A DNA stretch of 64,000 nucleotides. Source: Burkholderiales bacterium JOSHI_001. Its GTDB lineage: Bacteria > Pseudomonadota > Gammaproteobacteria > Burkholderiales > Burkholderiaceae_C. The notes beneath the pieces were generated by a model. The model was given only the letters and a program-made list of their open reading frames with translations, was not told the DNA's origin and did not search any database. Shown here in pieces: positions 51,887-62,313 of the stretch (position 1 is the first letter of the stretch; each line of letters begins with the position of its first letter). The DNA lies in contig CM001438.1 of assembly GCA_000244995.1 (NCBI GenBank), forward strand, positions 5,126,096 through 5,190,095. Reading direction: 5' to 3'. The translations under genes and the position numbers were made by a program.

Positions 51887-52843
51887 TCAATCGCCCGTGG
51901 GGCAGCCGGCAGCTTCCAGCCAGATGTCGCGTGCGCCGCCACCGAAGCTGTCCACCAGGAAATCGACGAAGGCCCGGGTGCGCGCCGGCAGGTGCTTGCG
52001 CGTGGGCAGGCCGGCGTGGATCTGCAGCGTGAAGATGCGCCAGGCCGGCAGCAGGCGCTGCAGCGCACCTTCCAGCAGTGCGTCGGCCACCACGAAGCTG
52101 GGCAGCCCGGCCACGCCCAGGCCGGACAGAACGGCGGCGTAGGTGGTGTCCAGGTGGATGGTGGACAGCGCCGGGCGGTGCGGGTGCAACTGCACCTGCT
52201 CGGGGGGATGCCCGTCGCGGCCGTCGTGGGTGAAGGTGAACAGGCGCCGCACATTGGCCACCGTGGGCAGCAGCAGGTCCAGCTGGCCCAGGTCTCGCGG
52301 GTGCTGGGGCAGCGGCCGGCCTCGCATGTATTCCGGCGCCGCGCAGAGGATGATTTCCGACAGCGCCACCGGCCGGGCGATGAAGTCGCCATCGCGCGGC
52401 GGCTCCGGGCCCATCAGGATGGAGACGTCGAAGTTCGGGTCCACCTCCTCCACCGGACCGGGCACGCTCAGCTCCAGCGTCACGTGCGGGTGGCGGGCCC
52501 GGAACGCGCCCAGGTGCTTGGCCAGCTGGTGCACCGCGAAGGCCGGCGGCACCAGCACCTTCAGGTGGCCGCGCAGCTCGGTCACCGAGCGGTTCACCAG
52601 CGATTCGGCCTCTTCCACGTCGGCCACGATCTGGCGCGAACGCTCCAGGTAGGCCTCGCCCACGTCGGTCAGCGTCATGCGCCGCGTGGTGCGCTGGATC
52701 AGGCGTGCCCCCAGGTGCGCTTCCAGCTCGGCCAGCACCCGGGTCACCACCGCCGGCGCCTGGTCCAGCTTGCGGGCGGCGGCAGCGAAACCGCCCTCGT
52801 CAACGATGCGGATGAAGGTGCGCATGGCGCGCAGCTGGTCCAT
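51887..52843 (-). CDS. LysR-family transcriptional regulator
   Basis: The 318-residue LTTR starts MDQLRAMRTFIRIVDEGGFAAAARKLD with an HTH through about residue 60 (VLAELEAHLGARLIQRTTRRMTLTDVG) and a periplasmic-binding-protein-like effector domain. It closely follows the pattern of the AaeR/DmlR-like branch. A matching T-N11-A operator lies just upstream of its start. Divergent from the DUF4148 gene, its most likely target besides itself. Confidence 0.93.
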   Translation of the reverse strand: MDQLRAMRTFIRIVDEGGFAAAARKLDQAPAVVTRVLAELEAHLGARLIQRTTRRMTLTDVGEAYLERSRQIVADVEEAESLVNRSVTELRGHLKVLVPPAFAVHQLAKHLGAFRARHPHVTLELSVPGPVEEVDPNFDVSILMGPEPPRDGDFIARPVALSEIILCAAPEYMRGRPLPQHPRDLGQLDLLLPTVANVRRLFTFTHDGRDGHPPEQVQLHPHRPALSTIHLDTTYAAVLSGLGVAGLPSFVVADALLEGALQRLLPAWRIFTLQIHAGLPTRKHLPARTRAFVDFLVDSFGGGARDIWLEAAGCPTGD

Positions 52844-52866
52844 GGGGTCTCCGAAAGTTCCCGCCG

Positions 52867-52889
52867 ATTATTCTCGTTTCAGCAATAGT
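52867..52889. promoter_or_regulatory. LysR-type operator (ATTATT-N11-AATAGT)
   Basis: ATTATT (52867-52872) and AATAGT (52884-52889) are inverted with 5 of 6 matches and an 11-nt centre, the classic T-N11-A form. It lies 24-46 nt upstream of the LysR start in the divergent region shared with the DUF4148 gene. Confidence 0.5.
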
Positions 52890-53050
52890 CCATTCAGGCA
52901 GCCGCCGTTTTTCAATCAAGGGTATCCACCTACAGTTGCATCCATCGATGAGACACATGCGTACAGCAACTCACCGACGCGACGCAGAAGGCCTGACAGA
53001 CACCGACCCGCGCGCCGCCCCTTGGCCCACTTATTGTTCAGGAGTTCATC

Positions 53051-53344
53051 ATGAATGCGAAGCACATTTCCATCGCCGCCCTCATCGCCTTTGCCAGCAC
53101 CCTGGCCCTGGCAGGCGAGGTCACCATCGACCCCGTTCAGCACAAGTCGCTGAAGACCCGTGCCGAAGTGACGGCCGAGGTGGCCACGGCCCGCGCCAAT
53201 GGCGAGCTGTTCTCTGGCGGCGATGTGCTGCCGGTGGCCCGCGCCATCAGCACCAAGAGCCGCGACGCGGTGCGCGCCGAAGTGCTGGCCGCCCGTGCCG
53301 CAGGCACGCTGAGCCACGGCGGTGAAGTGGGCGCCGGCCAGTAA
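53051..53344 (+). CDS. DUF4148 small exported protein
   Basis: The 97-residue protein has a signal peptide (about 1-21, ISIAALIAFASTLALA) and the DUF4148 pattern: KTRAEVTAEVATARANGEL, then SRDAVRAEVLAARAAGTLSHGGE. Two copies of a (K/R)xRAEVxAEVxxARAxGxL unit are visible. DUF4148 proteins are abundant in Burkholderiales and of unknown function. CAGGAG precedes the ATG. It is divergent from the LysR gene. Confidence 0.88.
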   Translation: MNAKHISIAALIAFASTLALAGEVTIDPVQHKSLKTRAEVTAEVATARANGELFSGGDVLPVARAISTKSRDAVRAEVLAARAAGTLSHGGEVGAGQ

Positions 53345-53405
53345 GCCCCGGCCGCCCCACGCCCGCCCGGCCCGCCGGACGGGCCCTCCACGGCCTGCCC
53401 GTCAA

Positions 53406-54884
<1,479 letters not shown>

Positions 54885-54962
54885 GGCGGTCTCCGGGTCG
54901 GGCCAGGGCGTGATGATGGCGCCAAACAGGCGCCCGCAGGTGCGCCGTGGCACAAGCCCACG

Positions 54963-55805
54963 CTACAGGCGCTGCAGCCAGGCGCTCAGGTCGGCCAGCA
55001 CGCGCTGGCGTTCGGGCTCGTTGAAGAGTTCGTGCGCCAGGCCGTCGTAGCGCTGGTGGCGCAGCACGGCCATCGGCGCAGCGGCAGCGAAGGCGTCGCT
55101 GCCGCTGGGGTCCACGCAAGGGTCGGCCCCCGCGTACAGCAGCAGCGTGGGCACCTGCCAGCGCGGCGCGGCATCGTGCACCGCGGCGCCGGCGTCCAGC
55201 ATGAAGCGCACCAGGGCCGGCGACACGCGGCGGTGCACCAGCGGGTCGGCCGTGTAGGCCTGCACCACGGCGGCGTCGTGGCTCAGCCAGGCGGGCTTCA
55301 GGCCATTGCCCAGGGTGATGCGCGGCGCCACCGTGCCCAGCAGCGCCAGCAGCGCCAGCAGCCCGTGCTGGACCATGTTCATGTGCAGGGCCAGCGCGGG
55401 CGAGGACAGCACCAGGCCGGTGACTTCGCGGTACCAGCGCGCCGGATGCGGGCGCACGCTGTCGGCCACGAAGCGCGCCGCCACGGCGCCGCCCATGCTG
55501 TGGCCCAGCAGCACCAGCGGCCCGCTCTTCCAGCCGCGCACGGCGTCCACCACCCGGCCCAGGTCGTCCAGCAGGGCCTCGGGCGTGGGCAGCACCCCGC
55601 GCGGGCCGCCGCTGGCGCCATGGCCGCGTTGGTCGTAGCCGGCCGCATGCCAGCCCGCGCCGTTCAGGTGCGCGGCCACATGGGCATAACGCCCAATGTG
55701 CTCGCCCAGGCCGTGGCAGATGAGCACCGTGCCGCGCGCCAGGCCGGGCGCCGCCCACTGCCGCAGGTGCAGCGGCAGGCCGTCGTGGGTGTGCAGGGCT
55801 TGCAT
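54963..55805 (-). CDS. Alpha/beta hydrolase, monoacylglycerol-lipase-like
   Basis: The 280-residue hydrolase has the opening LHLRQWAAPGLARGTVLICHGLGEHIGRY (oxyanion region), DQRGHGASGGPRG, the nucleophile Ser in LLGHSMGGAVAARF, the acid in YAGADPCVDP and the final His in YDGLAHELFNE. This is the serine aminopeptidase S33/MGL pattern. It probably cleaves monoacylglycerols or lysophospholipids. The frame extends to 55868, but the ATG at 55805 (MQALHTHDG) fits the family. It is divergent from the crotonase gene. Confidence 0.9.
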   Translation of the reverse strand: MQALHTHDGLPLHLRQWAAPGLARGTVLICHGLGEHIGRYAHVAAHLNGAGWHAAGYDQRGHGASGGPRGVLPTPEALLDDLGRVVDAVRGWKSGPLVLLGHSMGGAVAARFVADSVRPHPARWYREVTGLVLSSPALALHMNMVQHGLLALLALLGTVAPRITLGNGLKPAWLSHDAAVVQAYTADPLVHRRVSPALVRFMLDAGAAVHDAAPRWQVPTLLLYAGADPCVDPSGSDAFAAAAPMAVLRHQRYDGLAHELFNEPERQRVLADLSAWLQRL

Positions 55806-55948
55806 GGCGCTGGGCAGTGTAGGCACGCCCCCTGGCCGGCTCCCCACGGGCTTGCCCGTAGCCCCCATTGGGGGGTGACATCCCGTCGCAGCACGCCGCT
55901 GTTACCCTGTGCGCCACCCCGCAGCGTTCAGCACAGCAAGACCCCACC

Positions 55949-56782
55949 ATGAACGACTTCTTCGACCTGCAGCACGACAGCGCCACCCAGGTGGCCGAAC
56001 TGGTGCTCAACCGCCCCGAGCGCATGAACACCATGGCGCCGGCCTTCTTCCCGGCCCTGCGCGACGCGGTGCAGCAACTGTCCGACGAGGGCCGCACGCG
56101 CGTGCTGCTGCTGCGCTCCACCGGCAAGCACTTTTCGGCCGGCATGGCGCTGGACGTGTTCGCGTCGGGCCTGCCCATGCTGAACACCGGCGACGCCCGC
56201 GCGCGGCTGGCCTTTGCGCACAGCCTGCGCCGGCTGATGGCCTGCTTCGACGTGCTGGACGAAGCGCGCTTTCCGGTGCTGTGCGCGGTGCAGGGCGGCT
56301 GCATCGGCGGCGCGCTGGACCTGGCCGCGGCCTGCGACATCCGCGTGTGCAGCGCTGACGCCTTCTTCACGGTGCAGGAAATCCACATCGGCATGGCGGC
56401 CGACCTGGGCTCGCTGCAGCGCCTGCCCAAGATTGTTGCGCCAGGCGTAGCGCGCCAGATGGCCTACACCGGCGAACGCCTGGGGGCCGAGCGCGCGCTG
56501 GCCACCGGCCTGGTGAACGCCGTGCTGCCCGACGCCGAAAGCCTGCTGGCCCACGCACGCGACCTGGCGCGCCAGATCGCCGCCAAGAGCCCGCTGGCCG
56601 TGGCCGGCAGCAAGCAGGCGCTGAATTTCGCCCGCGACCATGGCACCGAGGCCTCGCTGGACCAGATGTGCCTGCTGCAGGCGTCCATCTTCGACATCGG
56701 CGAAATGGGCCGCGCCATCAGCGCTTGGCAGCAGAAGGCCCCGGCCGAGTTCCCCCCACTGGCACCGGTGTCTTTGCCTTGA
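55949..56782 (+). CDS. Enoyl-CoA hydratase/isomerase (crotonase) family protein
   Basis: The 277-residue crotonase has LNRPERMNTMAPAFF, the oxyanion-hole segments STGKHFSAGMALDVF and GGCIGGALDLAAACDIRV, and VQEIHIGMAADLGSLQRLP with the downstream catalytic acidic position. Acts on acyl-CoA thioesters in the cytoplasm, probably dienoyl-CoA isomerase or hydratase. No other beta-oxidation gene is adjacent. Confidence 0.92.
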   Translation: MNDFFDLQHDSATQVAELVLNRPERMNTMAPAFFPALRDAVQQLSDEGRTRVLLLRSTGKHFSAGMALDVFASGLPMLNTGDARARLAFAHSLRRLMACFDVLDEARFPVLCAVQGGCIGGALDLAAACDIRVCSADAFFTVQEIHIGMAADLGSLQRLPKIVAPGVARQMAYTGERLGAERALATGLVNAVLPDAESLLAHARDLARQIAAKSPLAVAGSKQALNFARDHGTEASLDQMCLLQASIFDIGEMGRAISAWQQKAPAEFPPLAPVSLP

Positions 56783-56824
56783 GCGCAGGTTGGCGCGACA
56801 AGCCGCCGCACCCCCGGGCGGATG

Positions 56825-56851
56825 TTGACGCCCAGCGCCCCCGCCTATAGT
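56825..56851 (+). promoter_or_regulatory. Putative promoter of the secretion locus
   Basis: TTGACG (56825-56830) and TATAGT (56846-56851) are 15 nt apart, slightly short. They lie 43 nt before the gspG ATG. Confidence 0.45.
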
Positions 56852-56893
56852 TTTCGCCTCCGCGACCCGCCCTTTCAGCGACCCACCACCACC

Positions 56894-57334
56894 ATGCCCG
56901 CCCGCCGCCACGCCGCCCCCCTTTGCCCGCACCGCGCCCGCGGTTTCACGCTGCTGGAACTGCTGGTGGTGATGGTCATCATCGGCCTGCTGGCCAGCTA
57001 CATCGGCCCGAAGTACTTCTCGCAGATCGGCAAGAGCGAGGTCAAGACCGCCAAGGCCCAGATGGACGGGCTGGAAAAGGCGCTGGAGCAGTACCGCATC
57101 GACGTGGGCCGCTTCCCCAGCACCGAGCAGGGCCTGGCGGCGCTGTTCACCAAGCCCAACAACGAAGCCAAATGGCAGGGCCCCTACCTGAAGAAGGCCG
57201 CCCCGCCCGACCCCTGGGGCCAGCCCTACCAGTACAAGTCGCCCGGTGAGCACGGCGAGTTCGACCTGATGTCCTTCGGCAAGGACGGCCGCGCCGGTGG
57301 CGCCGGCGAAGACGCCGACATCACCAACTGGTAA
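56894..57334 (+). CDS. gspG: Type II secretion major pseudopilin GspG
   Basis: The 146-residue prepilin has the prepilin peptidase site G17|F18 in RARGFTLLELLVVM, with Glu22 at the +5 position, then the hydrophobic helix. The GspG C-terminal region follows: YRIDVGRFPSTEQGLAALFTKP and PPDPWGQPYQYKSPGEHGEFDLMSFGKDG, the calcium-binding end. It forms the pseudopilus. It is the first gene of the locus, and no other pseudopilin is seen before the window ends. Confidence 0.96.
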   Translation: MPARRHAAPLCPHRARGFTLLELLVVMVIIGLLASYIGPKYFSQIGKSEVKTAKAQMDGLEKALEQYRIDVGRFPSTEQGLAALFTKPNNEAKWQGPYLKKAAPPDPWGQPYQYKSPGEHGEFDLMSFGKDGRAGGAGEDADITNW

Positions 57335-57373
57335 GCCGGCACCCCCGCCGGACCACAGGCCTGGGCTTTTTCG

Positions 57374-58573
57374 GTGAAGTTCTCCATCAAGGGCCTGGGC
57401 CCCGCGGGCCAGGTGCACACGCTGCTGCTGGAAGCGGCGGACGCCCCGACCGCGCGCCGCATGGCCACCGAACAGGGCCTGCAGGTGCTGCGCGTGGCCC
57501 CGGCCGGGCGCTGGAACTTCACCCTGCCCGGGCTGCCGGCACGGCGCAGCCGTTTCGCGCTGGAGCTGTTCACGCAGGAGTTGCTGGCCCTGTTGGAATC
57601 CGGCCTGGGCCTGGTGGAAGCCATCGACCTGCTGGTGGAAAAGGAACAGGGCAAGGCCAGCGCCGCCACCCTGGGCGTGCTGCGCGACCACCTGCGCCGG
57701 GGCCTGTCCCTGTCGCAGGGCCTGACCCAGATCCCGGCCGACTTCCCGCCGCTGTACGTGGCCACGGTGCGGGCGGCCGAACAAAGCGGCGACATCCCCG
57801 AGGCCCTGAAGCGCTACCTGGACTACCAGACCCAGATCGACCGCGTGAAGCGCAAGATCATCTCGGCGTCCATCTACCCGCTGATGCTGATGGCCGTGGG
57901 CCTGCTGGTCAGCGCGTTCATGCTGCTGTACGTGGTGCCCAAGTTCAGCCGCATCTACGACGAGATCGGCGGCCAGCTGCCCTGGCTGACCCGGGTGCTC
58001 GTGGGCTGGGGCCAGATGCTGGAAACCCACGCCCTGCCCACCCTCGGCGGCCTGGCCGCGCTGCTGGCGCTGGCGGCCTGGGGATTCAGCCGCCCGGCCT
58101 TCCTGCGCTGGGCGGCGCCCAAGCTGTGGCAGATCCCGGCCGTGGGCGCGCGGCTGCGCACCTACGAGCTGGGGCGCTTCTACCGCACCCTGGGCATGCT
58201 GCTGAAAAGCGGCATACCGCTGCCCACCGCGCTGGACATGGCCGGCGGCCTGCTGTCGCCCTTCCTGCGCCCGGGCATGCAGCGCGCGGCGCGCGAGATC
58301 CGCGAAGGCCTGCCGGTGTCGCGCGCCTTCACGGCCCAGGGCCTCACCACCGCGGTGTCGGCCCGGCTGCTGGGCGTGGGCGAACGCAGCGGGCGCATGC
58401 CGCAGATGGTGGAGCGCATCGCGCTGTTCTACGAAGACGAACTGGCGCGCTGGGTGGACTGGTTCACCCGCCTGTTCGAGCCCATCCTGATGGTGATGAT
58501 CGGCGCCCTGGTGGGCCTGATCGTGGTGCTGCTGTACCTGCCCATCTTCGAGCTGGCCGAGAACGTCAAATAG
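57374..58573 (+). CDS. gspF: Type II secretion inner-membrane platform protein GspF
   Basis: The 399-residue platform protein has two GspF domains with LFTQELLALLESGLGLVEAIDLL and YELGRFYRTLGMLLKSGIPLPTALDM, and three membrane helices (about 170-192, 220-242 and 370-392). It sits under the pseudopilus and contacts GspE. GTG start. A strong hairpin follows the stop by 39 nt. Confidence 0.95.
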   Translation: MKFSIKGLGPAGQVHTLLLEAADAPTARRMATEQGLQVLRVAPAGRWNFTLPGLPARRSRFALELFTQELLALLESGLGLVEAIDLLVEKEQGKASAATLGVLRDHLRRGLSLSQGLTQIPADFPPLYVATVRAAEQSGDIPEALKRYLDYQTQIDRVKRKIISASIYPLMLMAVGLLVSAFMLLYVVPKFSRIYDEIGGQLPWLTRVLVGWGQMLETHALPTLGGLAALLALAAWGFSRPAFLRWAAPKLWQIPAVGARLRTYELGRFYRTLGMLLKSGIPLPTALDMAGGLLSPFLRPGMQRAAREIREGLPVSRAFTAQGLTTAVSARLLGVGERSGRMPQMVERIALFYEDELARWVDWFTRLFEPILMVMIGALVGLIVVLLYLPIFELAENVK

Positions 58574-58612
58574 CGGCCTGCCACCCCGGGTTCAGGCACC
58601 CGCCTTTACGGG

Positions 58613-58637
58613 GCTGTGCGGTGTTTTGCCGCACAGC
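58613..58637 (+). terminator. Hairpin after gspF
   Basis: GCTGTGCGG (58613-58621) and CCGCACAGC (58629-58637) form a perfect 9-bp stem with loop TGTTTTG. No T-run follows, so it may attenuate rather than stop transcription. Confidence 0.5.
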
Positions 58638-58665
58638 GGGATGGACGCCCGCCGAGCGCGCCCGC

Positions 58666-58698
58666 TAGCATCCCGAAACGCCGTGAAAACACAGCGTT
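58666..58698 (+). promoter_or_regulatory. Second promoter-like site and dyad upstream of gspE
   Basis: TAGCAT (58666-58671) is followed by the dyad AACGC-C-GTG-AAAA-CAC-A-GCGTT (58677-58698), near where transcription would start. The leader to the gspE ATG at 58775 is about 100 nt and C-rich. Confidence 0.35.
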
Positions 58699-58774
58699 CA
58701 CACCAGAGAGCCCCCCAGGGGTCTGCCACGGCAGCACCGGGGCCCAACCAGGTCGAGACAGGCCAGCCAGTCAA

Positions 58775-60490
58775 ATGAGCACCGCCCACGCGCCAGCCGC
58801 CGAGCGCGCAGACGCCATTCCCGCCGAAGCCCTTGCGGCAGCGCGGGCGCAGGCACGCGCGGCCGGCACCCGGGTGGTGGACGCGCTGGAAGCCGCGCTG
58901 GCGCTGCCGCCGCGCGACTTCAGCGCCCGGCTGGGCCGCACCCTGCACCTGCCCGTGCTGACCATGGCCGACCTGCATGCTTGCGAGCCGGCCTTCGACC
59001 GCCTGCCCTTTGCCGAGGCCAGCGCGCGCGACTGCGTGGCCCTGCGCCACCCCGCCGACGGCCTGCTGCTGGCCCTGGCCGACCCCTTCGACACCGCCCA
59101 GCGCGCCTGGGCCGATGCCCAGTTGTCCCAAGTGCCCGGCCAGGGTCATGGCCTGCGGCTGGCGCATGGCAGCGACATCCGCGCCTTCCTGTCGCGCTTT
59201 GAAGAATCCATGCGCGCGATGGACAGCGTGCTGGACAGCGACATGGCCGCCGGCGCGGCCGACAGCGAACGCATCCAGGACCTGTCCATCGCGTCGATCA
59301 GCGGCGACGACAGCCCGGTGGTCAAGCTGGTCAGCAGCACCATCTACGACGCGCTGAAGGCCCAGGCCAGCGACATCCACGTGGAAACGCACGCCAACGG
59401 CCTGGGCATCAAGTACCGCATCGACGGCGTGCTCACCGCGGTGGGCCAGGTGCAGGGCCTGGACGTGGCCGAGCAGGTGCTGTCGCGCATCAAGGTCATG
59501 GCCGAGCTGGACATCGCCGAGCGCCGCGTGCCGCAGGACGGGCGCTTCAAGGTGGCGGTGAAGGGCCGCACCATCGACCTGCGCGTCTCGGTCATGCCCA
59601 GCATCTACGGCGAAGACGCGGTGATGCGCATCCTGGACAAGCAGGCCATCACCGACCAGATCACCGGCTTGCGCCTGTCGTCGCTGGGCTTCAACGACGA
59701 AACCATCGAGCAGATGCGCCACCTGGCGAGCGAGCCGCACGGCATGCTGCTGGTCACCGGCCCCACCGGCAGCGGCAAGACCACCACGCTGTACGCGGTG
59801 CTCAGCGAAATCAACAACGGCCAGGACAAGATCATCACGATCGAAGACCCGGTGGAATACCAGCTGCCGGGCGTGCTGCAGATCCCGGTGAACGAGAAGA
59901 AGGGCCTGACCTTTTCACGCGGCCTGCGCAGCATCCTGCGCCACGACCCGGACCGCATCCTGGTGGGCGAGATCCGCGACCCCGAAACCGCGCAGATCGC
60001 GGTGCAGGCCGCCCTCACCGGCCACCTGGTGTTCACCACCGTGCACGCCAACAACGTGTTCGACGTGATCGGTCGCTTCGTGCACATGGGCGTGGAGCCC
60101 TTCACCTTCGTCTCGGCCATGAACGGCATCGTGGCCCAGCGCCTGGTGCGGCGCATCTGCACCGAATGCGCGGTGGACTTCACCCCCGACGACGCGCTGC
60201 TGCGCGCATCGCGCCTAGGGCGCGAGGTGGTCGAAGGCCATCCGCTGCGCATCGGCCGCGGCTGCGGCCACTGCCGCGGCACCGGCTACCGCGGGCGCAT
60301 CGCCACGGCGGAAGTGCTGGTGCTGAACGACGAACTGCGCGAGCTCATCGTCAAGGGCGAGCCGGTGCGCGTGCTGCGCGAAGCCGCGCTGCGCCAGGGC
60401 ACGCGCTTCCTGCGCGAAGCCGCGCTGGACCGGGTGAAACGCGGCGAGACCACGCTGCAGGAGATCAACCGTGTCACGTTTGTGGGCTGA
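58775..60490 (+). CDS. gspE: Type II secretion ATPase GspE
   Basis: The 571-residue ATPase has an N-terminal MshEN-like domain (about 30-150), then the ATPase core with Walker A GPTGSGKTT at 329-337, Asp box TIEDPVEYQLPG, Walker B ILVGEIRDPETA and His box TVHANNVFDVIGRF. A zinc module follows with Cys462, Cys465, Cys497 and Cys500. It powers pseudopilus assembly from the cytoplasm. It overlaps the next gene by 20 nt. Confidence 0.96.
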   Translation: MSTAHAPAAERADAIPAEALAAARAQARAAGTRVVDALEAALALPPRDFSARLGRTLHLPVLTMADLHACEPAFDRLPFAEASARDCVALRHPADGLLLALADPFDTAQRAWADAQLSQVPGQGHGLRLAHGSDIRAFLSRFEESMRAMDSVLDSDMAAGAADSERIQDLSIASISGDDSPVVKLVSSTIYDALKAQASDIHVETHANGLGIKYRIDGVLTAVGQVQGLDVAEQVLSRIKVMAELDIAERRVPQDGRFKVAVKGRTIDLRVSVMPSIYGEDAVMRILDKQAITDQITGLRLSSLGFNDETIEQMRHLASEPHGMLLVTGPTGSGKTTTLYAVLSEINNGQDKIITIEDPVEYQLPGVLQIPVNEKKGLTFSRGLRSILRHDPDRILVGEIRDPETAQIAVQAALTGHLVFTTVHANNVFDVIGRFVHMGVEPFTFVSAMNGIVAQRLVRRICTECAVDFTPDDALLRASRLGREVVEGHPLRIGRGCGHCRGTGYRGRIATAEVLVLNDELRELIVKGEPVRVLREAALRQGTRFLREAALDRVKRGETTLQEINRVTFVG

Positions 60491-61268
60491 GTCCTGGCGC
60501 ATCGGCCTGGGCGCCGACCGGGTGGAGGCCCTGCGCCTGCGCCCGTTCACGCGCGCCCAGGTGGCGGCGCAGGGCAGCGCCAGCGTGGACGCCGGCGCCG
60601 CGCCCTTGGCCGACCGCGTGGCCGCGGCACTGGGCCTGGCCCTGGCCGACGCGGGTGCCGGCGCCGGGCGCGGCAGCGCCACCGTGGTGCTGTCCAACGA
60701 GCTGGTGCACTACGCCGTGCTGCCCTGGCAGGCCGGCATCACCCGCCCCGCTGAAGTGCAGGCGGTGGCGCAGTTGCACTTTCAACGCCTGCTGGGTGAC
60801 GCAGCCCAGACCTGCAGCGTGCAATGCCACGAAGGCGGATGGGGCCAGCCGGTGCTGGCCTGCGCGGTGGACAACGCGCTGGTGGACGCAATGCGCGCTG
60901 CGCTGGCCGAACGCGGGTTGAAGCTCGCTTCGCTGCAGCCGCTGCTGATGGCCGCGGCCAACGGCCTGCGGGGCCGGCTGGCCGACGACGCCGCGCTCGC
61001 CATCGTGGAACGAGACCGGGTGTGCCTGGCGCGCTGGTCGGGCGGGCGGCCGGTGGAAGTGGCCAGCCGCCGTGCCGGCGCTGGCGCCAACACCCCCCCT
61101 GGCACCGTGGTGGCGCAGGAACTGGCGCTGTCCGAACACGGCGCGCCCGCCCAGCCGGTGGACGTGCTGCTGGTGGGCCCGCAGGCGCGCTGGAGCGCGA
61201 CCGATGGCCTGGGGGCCCGCTTGCTGAACCCCACGCCCGGCCCGTTGGCCCTGGCAGGAGAGGCCTGA
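60471..61268 (+). CDS. PilM/GspL-cytoplasmic-like component
   Basis: The 265-residue product starts from a GTG inside gspE. It has weak features of the actin-like PilM/GspL cytoplasmic domain: WRIGLGADRVEAL at the start, VVLSNELVHYAVLPWQ, QRLLGDAAQTCSVQCHE and LASLQPLLMAAANGL. No membrane helix is seen, unlike full GspL, which fits a split PilM-PilN arrangement with the next gene. The usual complete PilM is longer (about 350). The role as GspE-binding platform protein is inferred from position. Confidence 0.65.
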   Translation: MSRLWAESWRIGLGADRVEALRLRPFTRAQVAAQGSASVDAGAAPLADRVAAALGLALADAGAGAGRGSATVVLSNELVHYAVLPWQAGITRPAEVQAVAQLHFQRLLGDAAQTCSVQCHEGGWGQPVLACAVDNALVDAMRAALAERGLKLASLQPLLMAAANGLRGRLADDAALAIVERDRVCLARWSGGRPVEVASRRAGAGANTPPGTVVAQELALSEHGAPAQPVDVLLVGPQARWSATDGLGARLLNPTPGPLALAGEA

Positions 61269-61780
61269 TGCGCCCGATCCGCCTGGAACTGGTTCCCAAG
61301 CCGCGCCGCTGGACCGGCGTGCTGGCCCTGCTGGCCGGTGCGGTGCTGCTGGGCGACGCGCTGTTCGAGCGCGAACAACTGCTGCAGAGCGTGGCCGAGC
61401 TGCAGCAGCACAAGGGCAGCCCCAAGCCGGTGAAGGCCGCGCCCAAGGAGACCCTCACCGAAGCGCAGCAGCGCGAGCACAGCGCCGCGCGCCAGGTGCT
61501 GCAGGAACTGGCCCTGCCCTGGGAGCCGCTGCTGGCCACGGTGGAGCAGGCGGTGAACGCCGACACCGCCTTGCTGACGGTGGAGCCCGACGCCACCCGC
61601 CGCGGCCTGAAGCTGGTGGGCGAAGCCCGCCACTACGCCGCGGTGCTGGACTTCATGCAGCGCCTGTCGGCCGGTGGCACGCTGGGCGCGGTGCACCTGG
61701 TCAACCACGAGTTGCGCGAGGACGTGCCGGACAAGCCCACCCAGTTCACGCTGCAGGCCACCTGGAGGGCCGGACTGTGA
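61268..61780 (+). CDS. PilN-like assembly protein
   Basis: The 170-residue product has one N-terminal membrane helix (about 17-32) after a short cytoplasmic start (MRPIRLELVPKPRR), a coiled-coil-prone stretch (FEREQLLQSVAELQQH) and a small periplasmic alpha/beta domain. This is the layout of PilN/GspL-periplasmic proteins. It shares one base with the upstream stop and overlaps the next gene by four. Sequence similarity itself is weak. Confidence 0.65.
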   Translation: MRPIRLELVPKPRRWTGVLALLAGAVLLGDALFEREQLLQSVAELQQHKGSPKPVKAAPKETLTEAQQREHSAARQVLQELALPWEPLLATVEQAVNADTALLTVEPDATRRGLKLVGEARHYAAVLDFMQRLSAGGTLGAVHLVNHELREDVPDKPTQFTLQATWRAGL

Positions 61781-62313
61781 GCCGCATCACCTGGTGGCTG
61801 CAACGCCACGGCGGCGCCCTGGCCCTGTGGGCCGGCCTGGCCGCGATGGCAGCCGCCCTGGTGCTGCAGCACTGGCAGGTGGAACCGCTGCAGCAGCGGC
61901 TGCAGCGCCTGGAGCGCGCCGCCCAGGCCCAGCCCGCGGTGAAGCCCGTGGCCCTGGACAACCGCAACACCGGCCCGCTGCAGCAGCTGCAGCAGTTCCA
62001 CGACTTCTTCCAGCGCGCACCCGAACCCACCGAGATGCTGCGCAAGCTCTCGGCGCTGGCCGAAGCGCGCGGCCTGAAGATCAAGCGCGCCGACTACGTG
62101 CTGCGCCCCGGCACCGGCGAGCGCGCGCTGAACCGCTACCAGGTGGTGCTGCCGCTGCGCGGGCCCTACCCGGTGATCCGCGGCTTCGTCATGAGCACGC
62201 TGCGCGAACTGCCCAGCGTGTCGCTGGACCAGCTGCAACTGCAGCGCAAGGCCGTGGGCGACACCGAGCTGGACGCCACCCTCACCTTCACCTTCTTCTA
62301 CGCCCCGCGATGA
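61777..62313 (+). CDS. PilO/GspM-like assembly protein
   Basis: The 178-residue product has one N-terminal helix (about 13-30), a coiled-coil stretch (HWQVEPLQQRLQRLERAAQ) and a ferredoxin-like periplasmic domain with YQVVLPLRGPYPVIRGFV and SVSLDQLQLQRK. This matches PilO/GspM topology. GTG start overlapping the previous stop (GTGA). Confidence 0.7.
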   Translation: MSRITWWLQRHGGALALWAGLAAMAAALVLQHWQVEPLQQRLQRLERAAQAQPAVKPVALDNRNTGPLQQLQQFHDFFQRAPEPTEMLRKLSALAEARGLKIKRADYVLRPGTGERALNRYQVVLPLRGPYPVIRGFVMSTLRELPSVSLDQLQLQRKAVGDTELDATLTFTFFYAPR

